This document shows positions 35,472 through 44,897 of a DNA stretch of 64,000 nucleotides, piece by piece. The position numbers and the translations under genes were made by a program. This DNA is from Algoriphagus winogradskyi (GTDB taxonomy: Bacteria; Bacteroidota; Bacteroidia; Cytophagales; Cyclobacteriaceae), in contig NZ_FXUA01000001.1 of NCBI RefSeq assembly GCF_900182815.1, forward strand, positions 558,001 to 622,000. The letters are read 5' to 3'. Below the pieces are notes generated by a model. It saw nothing but the letters and a program-made list of their open reading frames with translations, made no database searches and was not told the DNA's origin. Positions within the stretch are counted from its first letter, which is position 1. Each line of letters begins with the position of its first letter.

Positions 35472-36009
35472 GGTAATTTAATTTAATCAAACAAAACACT
35501 GCATAATTGATCATATCCTGATAGTTAGCTTCAATACCTTCAGACACCAAAGTTTGACCTTGATTATCCTCTATCTGTTTGGTTCGAAGTAATTTCATTA
35601 ATATAATATCTGTAATTGAGCTAATCCGCATATCACGCCAAGCCTCCCCGTAATCATGGTTCTTATTCTCCAAAAGACCGCGTGTTTGACTTACCCAGTG
35701 ATCATAAGCAGGTTCTAATTCCTCGAAAGGAATCTCCATTCGCTCGTCTTTTAGATAACTTATCTGAAGCAAAGCAATCAGACAATAATTTATAATTCCA
35801 ACAAAATCATCTTCAATCGGATCATTTACCTTTTGATTTCCTTTTTCTTGAATCGAGCGAATTCTTTGTGCTTTTATAAAAATCTGATCTGTAATAGAAG
35901 GTAAGCGAAAAATCCTCCACGCTGTACCATAATCTATAGTCTTCTTACGAAATAGTTCTTTACAACGGCTGATAACTTCCTTATATTCGTTACTCGTTTG
36001 CGTCTCCAA
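35464..36009 (-). CDS. Tandem DUF1599 protein
   Basis: The 181-residue protein consists of two copies of the same motif about 90 residues apart: FRKKTIDYGTAWRIFRLPSI and LENKNHDYGEAWRDMRISSI, each followed by a helix with the K(A/L)xRxxxI pattern. DUF1599 is classed as a nucleotide-modification-associated or MazG-like alpha-helical domain, but no activity is proven. It heads the DUF1599-DoxX-aroK run and starts 14 bp from the divergent folP start. Confidence 0.9.
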   Translation of the reverse strand: METQTSNEYKEVISRCKELFRKKTIDYGTAWRIFRLPSITDQIFIKAQRIRSIQEKGNQKVNDPIEDDFVGIINYCLIALLQISYLKDERMEIPFEELEPAYDHWVSQTRGLLENKNHDYGEAWRDMRISSITDIILMKLLRTKQIEDNQGQTLVSEGIEANYQDMINYAVFCLIKLNYHG

Positions 36010-36023
36010 AGTCTTTTAATTTA

Positions 36024-36908
36024 ATGTTTCCTCTACCGGGCAAGTCTTCTAAAATCGAAGATAAATCATTTCCCCAAAAAAACACCCTTCAAATAGATGG
36101 ACGGCTAATCAGTTGGGATAGGCCACAGCTGATGGGCATAGTCAATCTAACCCCAGATTCGTTTTTCGAAGGAAGCAGAGCAGAAAAATCTCTGGAGAAG
36201 GTATCCAAATTAGTTAAATCTCATATCTCATATGGTGCTAGTATTCTGGACCTAGGGGGTTATAGCTCGAGACCAGGTGCTGCAGAAGTAAGTCTCCAAG
36301 AAGAACTTGACAGAGTGATTCCAGCTGTGAAATGGATTTCATCCAATTATCCTGATATTTTAATATCAGTTGATACCTTTCGGGCAAAAGTGGCGGAGGA
36401 GTCAAAATACTCAGGAGCTCATATCATAAACGATATTTCTGCGGGAGAACTAGATGAAGACATGATCCAGACCGTTGCGAAGCTTCAAGTACCATACATC
36501 GCCATGCATATGCGAGGAAATCCTCAAAACATGCAGAAAAAAACGAATTATTCAGATATTTTAGGGGAAATATTGTATTATTTCGCTGAAAAACTGGAAC
36601 AATTCAAAAAGTTTGGCATCAAAGATGTAATAATTGATCCTGGATTTGGATTTGCTAAAACCCTAGAACAAAATTATTATCTGCTCCAAAATCTTCACCA
36701 GTTTCAATCGCTTTCATCACCTTTAATGGTAGGTGTTTCGAGAAAATCGATGATATCAAAAGCATTAAATGTAGAAGCTAGTGAAGCATTAAATGGCACC
36801 ACTGCTTTAAATATGTTTGCTTTATGTCATGGTGCAAACATACTAAGAGTACATGACGTTAAAGAAGCTAACGAAACAGTAAAATTATTCAACACTTTAT
36901 ACCCTTGA
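36024..36908 (+). CDS. folP: Dihydropteroate synthase
   Basis: The 294-residue enzyme joins p-aminobenzoate to hydroxymethyl-dihydropterin diphosphate in folate synthesis. GIVNLTPDSFFEGS is the phosphate-binding signature, GASILDLGGYSSRPGA the second signature, and IIDPGFGFAKT and GVSRKSM are conserved. The first 30 residues are not conserved in general, so a later start is possible. The stop overlaps a TTG start of cdaA by 4 bp. Confidence 0.95.
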   Translation: MFPLPGKSSKIEDKSFPQKNTLQIDGRLISWDRPQLMGIVNLTPDSFFEGSRAEKSLEKVSKLVKSHISYGASILDLGGYSSRPGAAEVSLQEELDRVIPAVKWISSNYPDILISVDTFRAKVAEESKYSGAHIINDISAGELDEDMIQTVAKLQVPYIAMHMRGNPQNMQKKTNYSDILGEILYYFAEKLEQFKKFGIKDVIIDPGFGFAKTLEQNYYLLQNLHQFQSLSSPLMVGVSRKSMISKALNVEASEALNGTTALNMFALCHGANILRVHDVKEANETVKLFNTLYP

Positions 36909-37786
36909 CCTTACTTTTCAAAATAGGATTTTTAGATATCTCCATCGTTAATATCATTGATATTGCATTGGTGGCCGCCTTATTATATCAAGTTTATAAA
37001 CTTCTTAAGGGAAGCGTTGCAATCAAAATATTTCTTGGCTTCCTCTCCATTTATCTGATTTATTTATTGGTGAGAGCACTGAGGATGGAGCTTCTTTCTG
37101 CCATCTTGGGTCAGTTCATGGGAGTTGGTGTAATCGCTGCTATTATTATTTTTGCACCAGAAATCAGAAAATTCCTGCTATTAATAGGTAGATCCTCACT
37201 CCTTTCCGACGATAATGTATGGAAAGATATGCTGTTCTTCTGGCGGAAAAAAGACAATTCACTTTTCAATATCAGTCCAATCATAGATGCTTCCAAAACT
37301 CTTGCGGGTAGTAATACTGGTGCATTGATGGTCATCTCCAAAAGTACTGAATTGAAATTCTATGCTGAAAGCGGCGATATTCTGGACGCAGAATTATCCA
37401 AAAGACTTCTCATTTCTATTTTCAATAAATATAGCCCTCTTCATGATGGGGCTGTAATCATACACAACGGCAAAATCAAGGCCGCACGGTGTATTTTGCC
37501 CGTAACTGAGCGTGAGGTGCCTGCACAGTTTGGACTTCGACACAGAGCTGCTATTGGAATGTCCGAGACAACTGATGCGATTGTTTTAATTGTCTCAGAA
37601 GAAACTGGTCAATTATCCATGTCCAAAAATGGAAAGATTTTGCATAACATGTCTTTCCAGGAAATCAGAGAGACAATCAATGATTATCTCAACAACCTTG
37701 ATGTAGATTCCCGCTTCGAAGATATCGAGGAATATGAGTTGAAAAAGCGAAGAAAGCTTGCCATGACTAGCAAATCAGCATCATAA
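36905..37786 (+). CDS. cdaA: Diadenylate cyclase CdaA
   Basis: Translation begins at a TTG at 36905-36907 embedded in the folP stop (TTGA). The 293-residue product has three membrane segments (about 15-35, 40-60 and 70-86) and a DAC domain with DGAVIIHNGKIKAAR (DGA at 181-183) and GLRHRAAIGMSE (RHR at 212-214). These are the ATP-binding motifs that make c-di-AMP. The partner CdaR is not encoded nearby, as usual in Bacteroidota. c-di-AMP controls potassium and cell-wall homeostasis in organisms where it has been studied. Confidence 0.93.
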   Translation: MTLLFKIGFLDISIVNIIDIALVAALLYQVYKLLKGSVAIKIFLGFLSIYLIYLLVRALRMELLSAILGQFMGVGVIAAIIIFAPEIRKFLLLIGRSSLLSDDNVWKDMLFFWRKKDNSLFNISPIIDASKTLAGSNTGALMVISKSTELKFYAESGDILDAELSKRLLISIFNKYSPLHDGAVIIHNGKIKAARCILPVTEREVPAQFGLRHRAAIGMSETTDAIVLIVSEETGQLSMSKNGKILHNMSFQEIRETINDYLNNLDVDSRFEDIEEYELKKRRKLAMTSKSAS

Positions 37787-37794
37787 GAAAAACT

Positions 37795-37819
37795 AACTTC
37801 TCATTTTAAGAAGTTGATT
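37795..37819 (+). terminator. Weak terminator after cdaA
   Basis: AACTTCT and AGAAGTT form a 7-bp stem with a 7-nt loop, followed by GATTTT. It overlaps the stop of the convergent regulator gene. Confidence 0.4.
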
Positions 37820-38418
37820 TTGGGAAGATACTTTACTTTTAAACCCTTGTTGATTCTGTAAGTATTCAGAGAGATCATAAAGATTTCAAGTAAGTATATA
37901 AAAAAGATGCCGCCAACTCTGACATATAAATAATTATAGACTAGAGCAGGGCTTACATCACCATTTCCAGAAAAGTTAAAAAACCCCATTAACCAACCAC
38001 AAAAGGTACTCCATAAGTAATAGACTAAAGCCCAAGTAAGCTGGAAATTCACTAAGCTTCGTCCTAATTCACTCACACCAGCAATTTTATCCTTCCGACT
38101 CATCCAGAGTATTAGTGGCAAAACAACACCAAGAAGTGGTAGGACTATGAAAATCAAACCTGACAAATTCATTCCTAGCAGATATCCCTTATCCTCTGTC
38201 TGAGTCCAATCCATTACCTCATCAGGACTCAATCCAAAAATTTGAAATAATCGTTTCACAGTGTCCAACCTAGGTACTGCCTCAGCATTCTCCATTCTTT
38301 GAACTGTTCGCAAACTAACTCCGGCAGATTCTGCCAGTTCCTCTTGTGAATATGCATTCTTTAAACGAAGAGTTTTCAATTTTGCGCCAAGAGCTTTACT
38401 ATCCATTTTCTTGTTCAT
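37801..38418 (-). CDS. Membrane-tethered XRE-family regulator (HTH plus DUF4870-like spans)
   Basis: Of 205 residues, 10-65 form an XRE helix-turn-helix (KLKTLRLKNAYSQEELAESA, VSLRTVQRMENAEAVPRLDT). The rest holds four membrane spans: MNLSGLIFIVLPLLGVVLPL, a span at about residues 125-140, the WLMGFFNFSG region and IFFIYLLEIFMISLN. A DNA-binding domain fused to a DUF4870-like membrane part suggests a sensor that acts from the membrane. A -7 box only 12 bp from Met1 suggests that Met5 (38404-38406) may be the true start. Confidence 0.85.
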   Translation of the reverse strand: MNKKMDSKALGAKLKTLRLKNAYSQEELAESAGVSLRTVQRMENAEAVPRLDTVKRLFQIFGLSPDEVMDWTQTEDKGYLLGMNLSGLIFIVLPLLGVVLPLILWMSRKDKIAGVSELGRSLVNFQLTWALVYYLWSTFCGWLMGFFNFSGNGDVSPALVYNYLYVRVGGIFFIYLLEIFMISLNTYRINKGLKVKYLPKINFLK

Positions 38419-38429
38419 TTAGTAGAATT

Positions 38430-38437
38430 CAAATGTA
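38430..38437 (-). promoter_or_regulatory. -7 box of the XRE regulator gene
   Basis: The minus strand reads TACATTTG, matching TAnnTTTG, 11 bp before Met1 of the regulator. The short distance implies an almost leaderless transcript or use of Met5. Confidence 0.45.
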
Positions 38438-38439
38438 GT

Positions 38440-38731
38440 TTTGTGGCTTCACAATACCAGCGACTAGGATACGTCATTCTTACGTCATTTGTGTCATACC
38501 GATTAGAAGCTTCTTAACCTACCGTTCATAAATCCAAAAGTCCTCAAAAAAATTAATTCTGGGATTTATTTCATAAAAAAGTCAAGTTATCGTTTCTAAG
38601 TAATGAGAGTCAAAATCACCTTTCTCAAAACTAAATCAAAATAAGTTTTCACCTTGAAATAACTATGGATTAATCTTTGCTTCAGACTAAATTCATAAGC
38701 AAGACCCGAATTATCAAGTACCCGTTTACAA
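38440..38731. other. Intergenic region with no recognised gene
   Basis: About 290 bp of AT-rich sequence lie between the divergent XRE and DUF5715 genes. Beyond the -7 box listed separately I see no hairpin, repeat, RNA gene or open frame worth calling. Confidence 0.6.
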
Positions 38732-39454
38732 ATGAAAAAAATTCCATTCTTACAAATTGCATCCTTATTTATACTTTTTTCAGCAGGCGCTTGGGCAACG
38801 CAAGCCTATATGCCAGAATTAAAACAGCAACTTAAAGAAACCTATTCAACCTTAACTAGCACTTCTAAACCAAAAAAATCAGCTGAAAATCCCGAACCAA
38901 TAGAAGTGGAATTGCCTCTACCAAGGATTATTCCTCCCATACCAGAAGGCATTATCACCAAGGAATATGACAAACATCTCTTCGCTGGAGAAAACAATGG
39001 CTTTGGTGTAATAGAAAATGAAAGTCACTTCAATAAACTCATCGAAGAGGGACAACTCATACTAATAAATGAAGGGAATGGATACGAAGTAATGAAACTT
39101 ACCCATAGCCATCCTTACATCACCCCCTATTCAAAGGTAGTGCTGGAAGAACTCGGGATAGCTTTTCAAACATTGACAGATAAGGAAAGTACCTTCACGC
39201 TCACATCAGTAACGCGTACTCCAGAACAGCAAAAAAGCCTCAGAAGAAGAAATTCAAATGCAACTTCTGGAGAGAGCTCTCATTCTTATGGAGTCTCTTT
39301 TGACATCTCCTATATACGATTTAACGGAAAGAAAAATTGGAATAGAAGCAAACAGAAAAAGCTTGAGAAGATCCTTAATGAGTTTCAGGACGAAGGCAAA
39401 ATTCTTTTTATAAAAGAAAGAAAACAGAGCTGCTACCACGTGACCGTGAGATAA
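38732..39454 (+). CDS. DUF5715 / M15-like peptidase-fold exported protein
   Basis: The 240-residue protein has a signal or anchor (residues 1-22) and a Pro/Lys-rich linker. The C-terminal domain has SVTRTPEQQKSL, then SSHSYGVSFDISY, the SxHxxGxxxD zinc motif of M15 D,D- or L,D-carboxypeptidases, and a late His in CYHVTV. It probably trims peptidoglycan peptides in the periplasm, but the substrate is not shown. It is a single gene facing away from the regulator, with the kbl terminator downstream. Confidence 0.85.
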   Translation: MKKIPFLQIASLFILFSAGAWATQAYMPELKQQLKETYSTLTSTSKPKKSAENPEPIEVELPLPRIIPPIPEGIITKEYDKHLFAGENNGFGVIENESHFNKLIEEGQLILINEGNGYEVMKLTHSHPYITPYSKVVLEELGIAFQTLTDKESTFTLTSVTRTPEQQKSLRRRNSNATSGESSHSYGVSFDISYIRFNGKKNWNRSKQKKLEKILNEFQDEGKILFIKERKQSCYHVTVR

Positions 39455-39514
39455 CTGATTCTGGACTAAAGAAGGAAGGGCAAAACCCAATTTTACTTTT
39501 TATTAGAAAAATTC

Positions 39515-39555
39515 ATCAAAAAAGCCGGGAATCTCTATAGAATCCCGGCTTTGAT
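39515..39555 (-). terminator. Intrinsic terminator of kbl
   Basis: AAAGCCGGGA and TCCCGGCTTT form a 10-bp stem with a 12-nt loop. On the minus strand it is followed by TTTTTTGATG, suited to kbl, which ends at 39602. It can also act on the DUF5715 side. Confidence 0.88.
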
Positions 39556-39601
39556 ATTTCTGAGGTATACTTACCTCCTACCTGCATTATCAGGCAAAAA
39601 C

Positions 39602-40798
39602 TTACTCTATTACACCTAATTCTTTTCCAACCTCCGTGAAAGCTGCAATCGCCTGATCCAAATGCGCTTTGTCATGTCCTGCAGATATTTGGACACGGAT
39701 TCTAGCCTGTCCTTTAGGAACTACCGGGTAGTAAAAACCAATGACATAAATCCCTTTTTCCAAGACTTTTTCGGCCATTTTTTGCGAAAGAACAGCATCG
39801 TAAAGCATAATCGGCACGATAGCATGCTCACCTGGTTTGATATCAAATCCAGCAGCAGTCATTTTCTCACGGAAGTACTTCGTATTCTCTTCCAGTTTAT
39901 CTCTCAATTCAGTGGTCTCAGAAAGTAGGTCAAAAACTGCTATTGAAGCACCTGTGATAGATGGCGCCAAGGTATTGGAAAACAAATATGGTCTGGAGCG
40001 CTGACGTAGGAGTTCCACTATTTCCTTCCTTCCTGAAGTAAATCCTCCTGAAGCTCCACCCAATGCTTTTCCTAACGTACCTGTGATGATATCAATTTTG
40101 CCCATTACTCCACAATGCTCATGTACCCCACGGCCAGTTTTGCCCATGAAACCGGTAGAATGACACTCATCCGTCATCACTAGCGCTTCATACTTTTCAG
40201 CCAACTCCACGATCTTGTCCAACTGGGCAATCGTGCCATCCATAGAGAAAACTCCATCAGTAACTATGATCTTCTGCTTAGCTCCCTTTGCAACAGCATC
40301 CTTCAGCTGAGCTTCCAGATCCGCCATATCGTTATGCTGGTATCGAAATCGCATGGCCTTGCAAAGACGAACCCCATCAATGATAGATGCGTGATTCAAT
40401 GCATCAGAAATTATCGCATCTTCAGGGCCCAATATCGGCTCGAATACTCCTCCATTTGCATCAAAAGCAGCGGCATAAAGAATCGTATCCTCGGTGCCCA
40501 AGAATTCTGAAATCTTCCTTTCCAGCTCCTTGTGAATATCCTGCGTACCGCAAATGAATCGCACAGATGACATTCCAAAACCGTGTGAATCTATCGCAGC
40601 CTTTGCTGCTTCGATCACTTTGGGATGAGAAGAAAGTCCCAGATAATTGTTAGCACAGAAGTTCAAAACTTTCTGACCTCCGGCGATAGTGATTTCTGCA
40701 GATTGTGGAGAGGTGATGACACGCTCTTTTTTGAAAAGACCTGCTTCCTCTATTCCCTTAAGTTCCTCTTGCAATTTGGGTCTGAACTGATCGTACAT
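39602..40798 (-). CDS. kbl: Glycine C-acetyltransferase (2-amino-3-ketobutyrate CoA ligase)
   Basis: The 398-residue PLP enzyme splits 2-amino-3-ketobutyrate with CoA into glycine and acetyl-Co[46 protein letters not shown] and the PLP lysine in [14 protein letters not shown] (Lys244) fit the alpha-oxoamine synthase family, and the length is that of Kbl. The divergent gene 154 bp away makes its substrate from threonine, forming the threonine-to-glycine route. Confidence 0.94.
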   Translation of the reverse strand: MYDQFRPKLQEELKGIEEAGLFKKERVITSPQSAEITIAGGQKVLNFCANNYLGLSSHPKVIEAAKAAIDSHGFGMSSVRFICGTQDIHKELERKISEFLGTEDTILYAAAFDANGGVFEPILGPEDAIISDALNHASIIDGVRLCKAMRFRYQHNDMADLEAQLKDAVAKGAKQKIIVTDGVFSMDGTIAQLDKIVELAEKYEALVMTDECHSTGFMGKTGRGVHEHCGVMGKIDIITGTLGKALGGASGGFTSGRKEIVELLRQRSRPYLFSNTLAPSITGASIAVFDLLSETTELRDKLEENTKYFREKMTAAGFDIKPGEHAIVPIMLYDAVLSQKMAEKVLEKGIYVIGFYYPVVPKGQARIRVQISAGHDKAHLDQAIAAFTEVGKELGVIE

Positions 40799-40877
40799 GA
40801 TAGCTAGTTGATTTTATGTTATTCAAAAACGTCTGATTCCTTTGATCAAAAATCCTGCTCAGGAAGCAGTTTTTTCT

Positions 40878-40885
40878 TAGTTTTG
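40878..40885 (+). promoter_or_regulatory. -7 box upstream of tdh
   Basis: TAGTTTTG matches TAnnTTTG and lies 67 bp before the tdh start in the kbl/tdh divergent region. No -33 TTG is at the usual distance. Confidence 0.4.
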
Positions 40886-40952
40886 CAGTCGCAAACCCAA
40901 ATATAAACAAAAACCTAGAGCTCCTCTTAGGTTGATTTTCAAAGAAAGATTA

Positions 40953-41900
40953 ATGGAAAAAATCCTTGTAATAGGCGCTGCAGGACAGTTGGGTTCAGAA
41001 CTTACTCGTTCTCTGGCAGATCAGTTTGGTGCAGAACAAGTAATTGCTACAGACCTCAATGAATCCGCAAAAGTTAAATTTGACTTTTGCCGTTTTCAGG
41101 TTCTCGATGTGATGGACAAGGATGGCTTGAGAAACCTGGTCAAAGAGGAAAATATCACCCAGATTTATCATTTAGCAGCCGTCCTTTCTGCCGTTGGTGA
41201 GAAAAAACCTCTTTTTGCCTGGGAACTGAACATGGAAAGTTTGCTACATGTTCTTGAACTTGCCAAAGAATTCAAGCTTAATAAAGTTTATTGGCCATCG
41301 TCTATTGCAGTCTTTGGACCGAATACTCCAAAAATCAACACGCCTCAATACTGCGTAAAAGAGCCAAACACTGTGTATGGTATTTCTAAGCAAGCTGGGG
41401 AAAGATGGTGCGAATACTACTTTCAGAAGTTTAATGTGGACGTTCGCAGTCTTCGCTATCCAGGTTTGATCGGCTACAAGTCACTTCCTGGTGGTGGCAC
41501 AACCGATTATGCCGTGGATATTTACCACAAAGCTTTGGCAGGTGAGAAATTCGATTGCTTCCTGCGTGAAGATAGTTCTCTTCCCATGATGTACATGCCC
41601 GATGCGATTAAAGCCACCTTGGACTTGATGAATGCTCCCCGGGAATCTGTAAAGATCCGATCTAGCTATAACTTGGCTGCTATGAACTTTACACCAAAAG
41701 AAAGTTATGAGAGCATTTTGAAATACATGCCCGATTTTAAAATCGAATATAACCCTGATTTCCGTCAGGCAATCGCTGATAGCTGGCCGGATAGCATTGA
41801 CGATTCCTGCGCCCGGAAAGATTGGGGCTGGCAACACGACTATGACTTGGACGCTATGACCAAGGATATTTTGGAAAATCTTCCAAACTTCAGATTCTAA
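40953..41900 (+). CDS. tdh: L-threonine 3-dehydrogenase, SDR (epimerase-like) type
   Basis: From the ATG at 40953 the protein has 315 residues. An upstream TTG would add seven unconserved ones. VIGAAGQLGSELTRSL is the NAD site. YGISKQAGERW carries Tyr-x-x-x-Lys. RYPGLIGYKSLPGGGTTDY matches what I recall of SDR-type threonine dehydrogenases, as opposed to zinc-dependent ones. The product, 2-amino-3-ketobutyrate, is used by Kbl encoded divergently. A strong terminator follows. Confidence 0.92.
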   Translation: MEKILVIGAAGQLGSELTRSLADQFGAEQVIATDLNESAKVKFDFCRFQVLDVMDKDGLRNLVKEENITQIYHLAAVLSAVGEKKPLFAWELNMESLLHVLELAKEFKLNKVYWPSSIAVFGPNTPKINTPQYCVKEPNTVYGISKQAGERWCEYYFQKFNVDVRSLRYPGLIGYKSLPGGGTTDYAVDIYHKALAGEKFDCFLREDSSLPMMYMPDAIKATLDLMNAPRESVKIRSSYNLAAMNFTPKESYESILKYMPDFKIEYNPDFRQAIADSWPDSIDDSCARKDWGWQHDYDLDAMTKDILENLPNFRF

Positions 41901-41904
41901 TATC

Positions 41905-41940
41905 ATCACCCTGCTCCTCAAAAGCAGGGTGTTTTTTTTA
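41905..41940 (+). terminator. Intrinsic terminator of tdh
   Basis: CACCCTGCT and AGCAGGGTG form a 9-bp stem with a 7-nt loop and are followed by eight T residues. Confidence 0.92.
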
Positions 41941-42157
41941 ATCGCTTTGTGCGAAGAGTATAGATGATTCAGAGGATAAGCTTCAATGCCGTCTCCCCTT
42001 CTACCACGGAAAGATCACAACAAAAACTGAAAAACACTTTTTTAAATTCATTACCACACACCTATTTGGTAAGTATTAGTCCTTGCGCACTAACAATCTG
42101 TAGATATCTTTTTAAACAACCAATTATTCCTTACTTTAAGGTTTCATTACTATCTAG

Positions 42158-44896
42158 ATGAATAAGCTCAAAATCACACTATTCCTTACTATTGCTGTGT
42201 TGGTAGCAATTACTGGCTTTTTCTTTTTTGGAACGGAAAGAGAAATAGACTACAGCACAGAGATCAAACCCATCCTGAATAAAAATTGCATTACCTGCCA
42301 TGGAGGCGTAAAGAAAAGTGGTAGTTTCTCAGTACTTTTTGAAGAGGAAGCCTTCGCCATCACGGAATCTGGGCACGCTGCAATTATTCCGGGAGATCCC
42401 AATGGGAGTGAATTGATCAAACGACTTACTTCTTCTGATCCTGAATTGAGAATGCCCTATGAGAAAGAACCTCTTTCCAAAGATGAAATAGAACTACTCA
42501 AAACCTGGATTAAGCAGGGAGCGAAATGGGGAAAGCACTGGGCATATCAAACAGTGCAAAAACCTAAAGAAATAGACACCAAACTTGCAGCCGGCCTTTA
42601 CGCCGGCGAGAACTCTGAATCTTCCAATTCCATAGATTTTTATATAGCCAAAAAGCTGGAGGAACAGGAACTTGAATTTTCTCCACAGGAAAACCGCTTG
42701 AAATTACTCCGAAGAGCTGCATTGGATATTACTGGGCTCCCTCCTACCAAAGAGATCAAGGAAGCCTTTTCTTCTGAAAAAATCACCTATGAAGAGGCTG
42801 TAGATCAAATGTTGGCTAGCACAAGCTATGGGGAAAAATGGGCTACCTGGTGGCTGGATATGGCAAGATACGCAGATACTAAGGGCTATGAGCGCGATGT
42901 AAACAGAACGATGTGGCCTTATCGCGATTGGGTAATCAGGGCATTCAATGCTGATATGCCTTACGATGAATTCACCATTAATCAATTAGCAGGAGATTTA
43001 CTTCCAAATCCAACAGAAGATCAACTGACAGCCACGGCTTTCCACCGAAATACCATGAATAACGATGAGGGTGGCACACAGGATGAGGAATTTAGGGTTG
43101 CCGCCGTGCTGGATAGAGTGAGTACCACCTACGAAGTATGGCAAAGCACCACGATGGCATGTGTGCAATGTCACAGCCATACGTACGACCCGATTAGGCA
43201 TGAAGAATTCTATCAGTCTGCTGCATTTTTCAATAACACCCGTGATGAGGACACGCATGACGAGGAACCAAGACTCAGGTTCTATTCACCTGAGGAAAAA
43301 ACTAAAATAGAAAGCATTACCCAATGGGTGAAGGAAAACGAAGGCGTAAAAGCAGCAGAAGCCAAGAAGGAGTTCCTCACCTATCTTGAGCCGAAATACC
43401 CATCCCATAGTGCAGTTGACTTTGTAAATGCGACTTTACTGGACAGTAAGTGGTTAGGCATTGAGGGTAACGGTTCCGCATATTTAAAAAACATCAATAC
43501 GCAGGGATCAGACCAACTTCTGATGGAATATTCTGCAGGGCTGGATGGTAGTACGATGAGCATTAGAAAAGATGGACCTGAGGGCGAGCTTTTAGCCTCA
43601 TTTCCTATCAATAAAACCGGGCAAATTATCCGTCCTATTCCATTCAAATCAGTTGAAGGAAATATTGATTTATTTTTAGAAATCAAAAACCCTAATTCAA
43701 AACCTGACCAAACTGCAGCTAGATTTATCTGGTTTGCTTTTGTTCCAAAATTGAAAGGTGAAGAAAAACCTGGCTATGCTGCTATGCAGAAAAGTTGGGA
43801 AGACATTCTCAATTTCAATGGAACCAAGCTCCCGATTATGATCGAAAACCCAGACTACATGGCCAGAGACACTCGAGTATTTGAAAGGGGAAATTGGATG
43901 ATTTTAGGTGACAAGGTAAAACCAGAAACACCAAAAGAGTTAAATCCTTGGAAGGAAGAATGGCCTGCAAATCGACTTGGATTTGCCTATTGGCTGATGG
44001 ATAAAGAAAATCCATTAACCTCTAGAACCTTAGTAAACCGCGTCTGGGATCAAATCATGGGAAGAGGAATCGTCAGCACTTTGGAAGACATGGGAACTCA
44101 ATCAGACCCACCTTCACATCCGGAGCTGTTGGATTATCTGGCTTGGAAAACCATGAATGATTACCAATGGAGTATTAAAGGTCTTATTCGTGAAATAGTC
44201 ACCTCCAAAACCTATAAACAATCTTCAGTAGTTTCTCCGGAACTTTTCACCAAAGATCCTCAAAACAAATATTACGCACGAGGACCAAGGTTCCGGTTAA
44301 GTGCGGAACAGGTGCGCGATCAGGCACTTGCAGTCTCCGGTCTTTTGAGTGAAAAAATGTACGGACCTGGGGTAATGCCTGCCCAGCCCGATGGCATCTG
44401 GCAAACAGTTTATAATGGCGGGACCTGGACAGAAAGTAAGGGAGAAGATGCCCACCGACGGGGCATTTATACCTTCTTAAAAAGAACAAGTCCCTATCCG
44501 TCTTTCCTGTCCTTTGATGCAGGAAGCCGTGAAGTATGTTTGAGTAGACGATTAGTAACTAACACTCCATTGCAGGCCTTAGTGACGCTGAATGACCCTG
44601 TTTATTTGGAAGCAGCCTACCATCTTTCTGAGGATATGCTAGCACATGGCAATTCAGATCCCGGGAAAGCGATTAGCTATGGTTATGAGAAAATGATTTT
44701 GACTCCTATTTCGGAACAAAAACTAACTGCCTTAGAAATATTACATGAAGAAGCAATAGCCCAGTATTCTAAGAATCCATCAGAACTTGATTCCTTCTTT
44801 GGCTGGAAAGACCAAAAAGTAAACGCTGAGCAAGCCGCCATGACAGTTGTGGCGAATGCAATGCTGAATTTGGATGAATTTATAACCAAACCTTAA
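42158..44896 (+). CDS. Planctomycete-type cytochrome c / DUF1549 / DUF1553 protein
   Basis: This 912-residue protein has an N-terminal membrane anchor (residues 5-23), a cytochrome-like PSCyt1 motif (NCITCHGGVKKSG), then DUF1549 (RAALDITGLPPTKE, WLDMARYADTKGYERD) and DUF1553 (GFAYWLMDKENPLTSRTLVN, TNTPLQALVTLNDP). A second CxxCH (ACVQCHSHTYDPI) lies near 335. Such proteins are abundant in Planctomycetes and also occur in Cytophagales, usually with DUF1501 partners. They are thought to handle sugars at the envelope with heme-based electron transfer, but no reaction is proven. It is first in a tight four-gene operon. Confidence 0.9.
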   Translation: MNKLKITLFLTIAVLVAITGFFFFGTEREIDYSTEIKPILNKNCITCHGGVKKSGSFSVLFEEEAFAITESGHAAIIPGDPNGSELIKRLTSSDPELRMPYEKEPLSKDEIELLKTWIKQGAKWGKHWAYQTVQKPKEIDTKLAAGLYAGENSESSNSIDFYIAKKLEEQELEFSPQENRLKLLRRAALDITGLPPTKEIKEAFSSEKITYEEAVDQMLASTSYGEKWATWWLDMARYADTKGYERDVNRTMWPYRDWVIRAFNADMPYDEFTINQLAGDLLPNPTEDQLTATAFHRNTMNNDEGGTQDEEFRVAAVLDRVSTTYEVWQSTTMACVQCHSHTYDPIRHEEFYQSAAFFNNTRDEDTHDEEPRLRFYSPEEKTKIESITQWVKENEGVKAAEAKKEFLTYLEPKYPSHSAVDFVNATLLDSKWLGIEGNGSAYLKNINTQGSDQLLMEYSAGLDGSTMSIRKDGPEGELLASFPINKTGQIIRPIPFKSVEGNIDLFLEIKNPNSKPDQTAARFIWFAFVPKLKGEEKPGYAAMQKSWEDILNFNGTKLPIMIENPDYMARDTRVFERGNWMILGDKVKPETPKELNPWKEEWPANRLGFAYWLMDKENPLTSRTLVNRVWDQIMGRGIVSTLEDMGTQSDPPSHPELLDYLAWKTMNDYQWSIKGLIREIVTSKTYKQSSVVSPELFTKDPQNKYYARGPRFRLSAEQVRDQALAVSGLLSEKMYGPGVMPAQPDGIWQTVYNGGTWTESKGEDAHRRGIYTFLKRTSPYPSFLSFDAGSREVCLSRRLVTNTPLQALVTLNDPVYLEAAYHLSEDMLAHGNSDPGKAISYGYEKMILTPISEQKLTALEILHEEAIAQYSKNPSELDSFFGWKDQKVNAEQAAMTVVANAMLNLDEFITKP

Positions 44897-44897
44897 A

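Noticed and set aside
41964..42161. Small open frame of 65 codons before the cytochrome operon
   Set aside because: No homology pattern, codon use or start context supports it, and it overlaps the next start codon.
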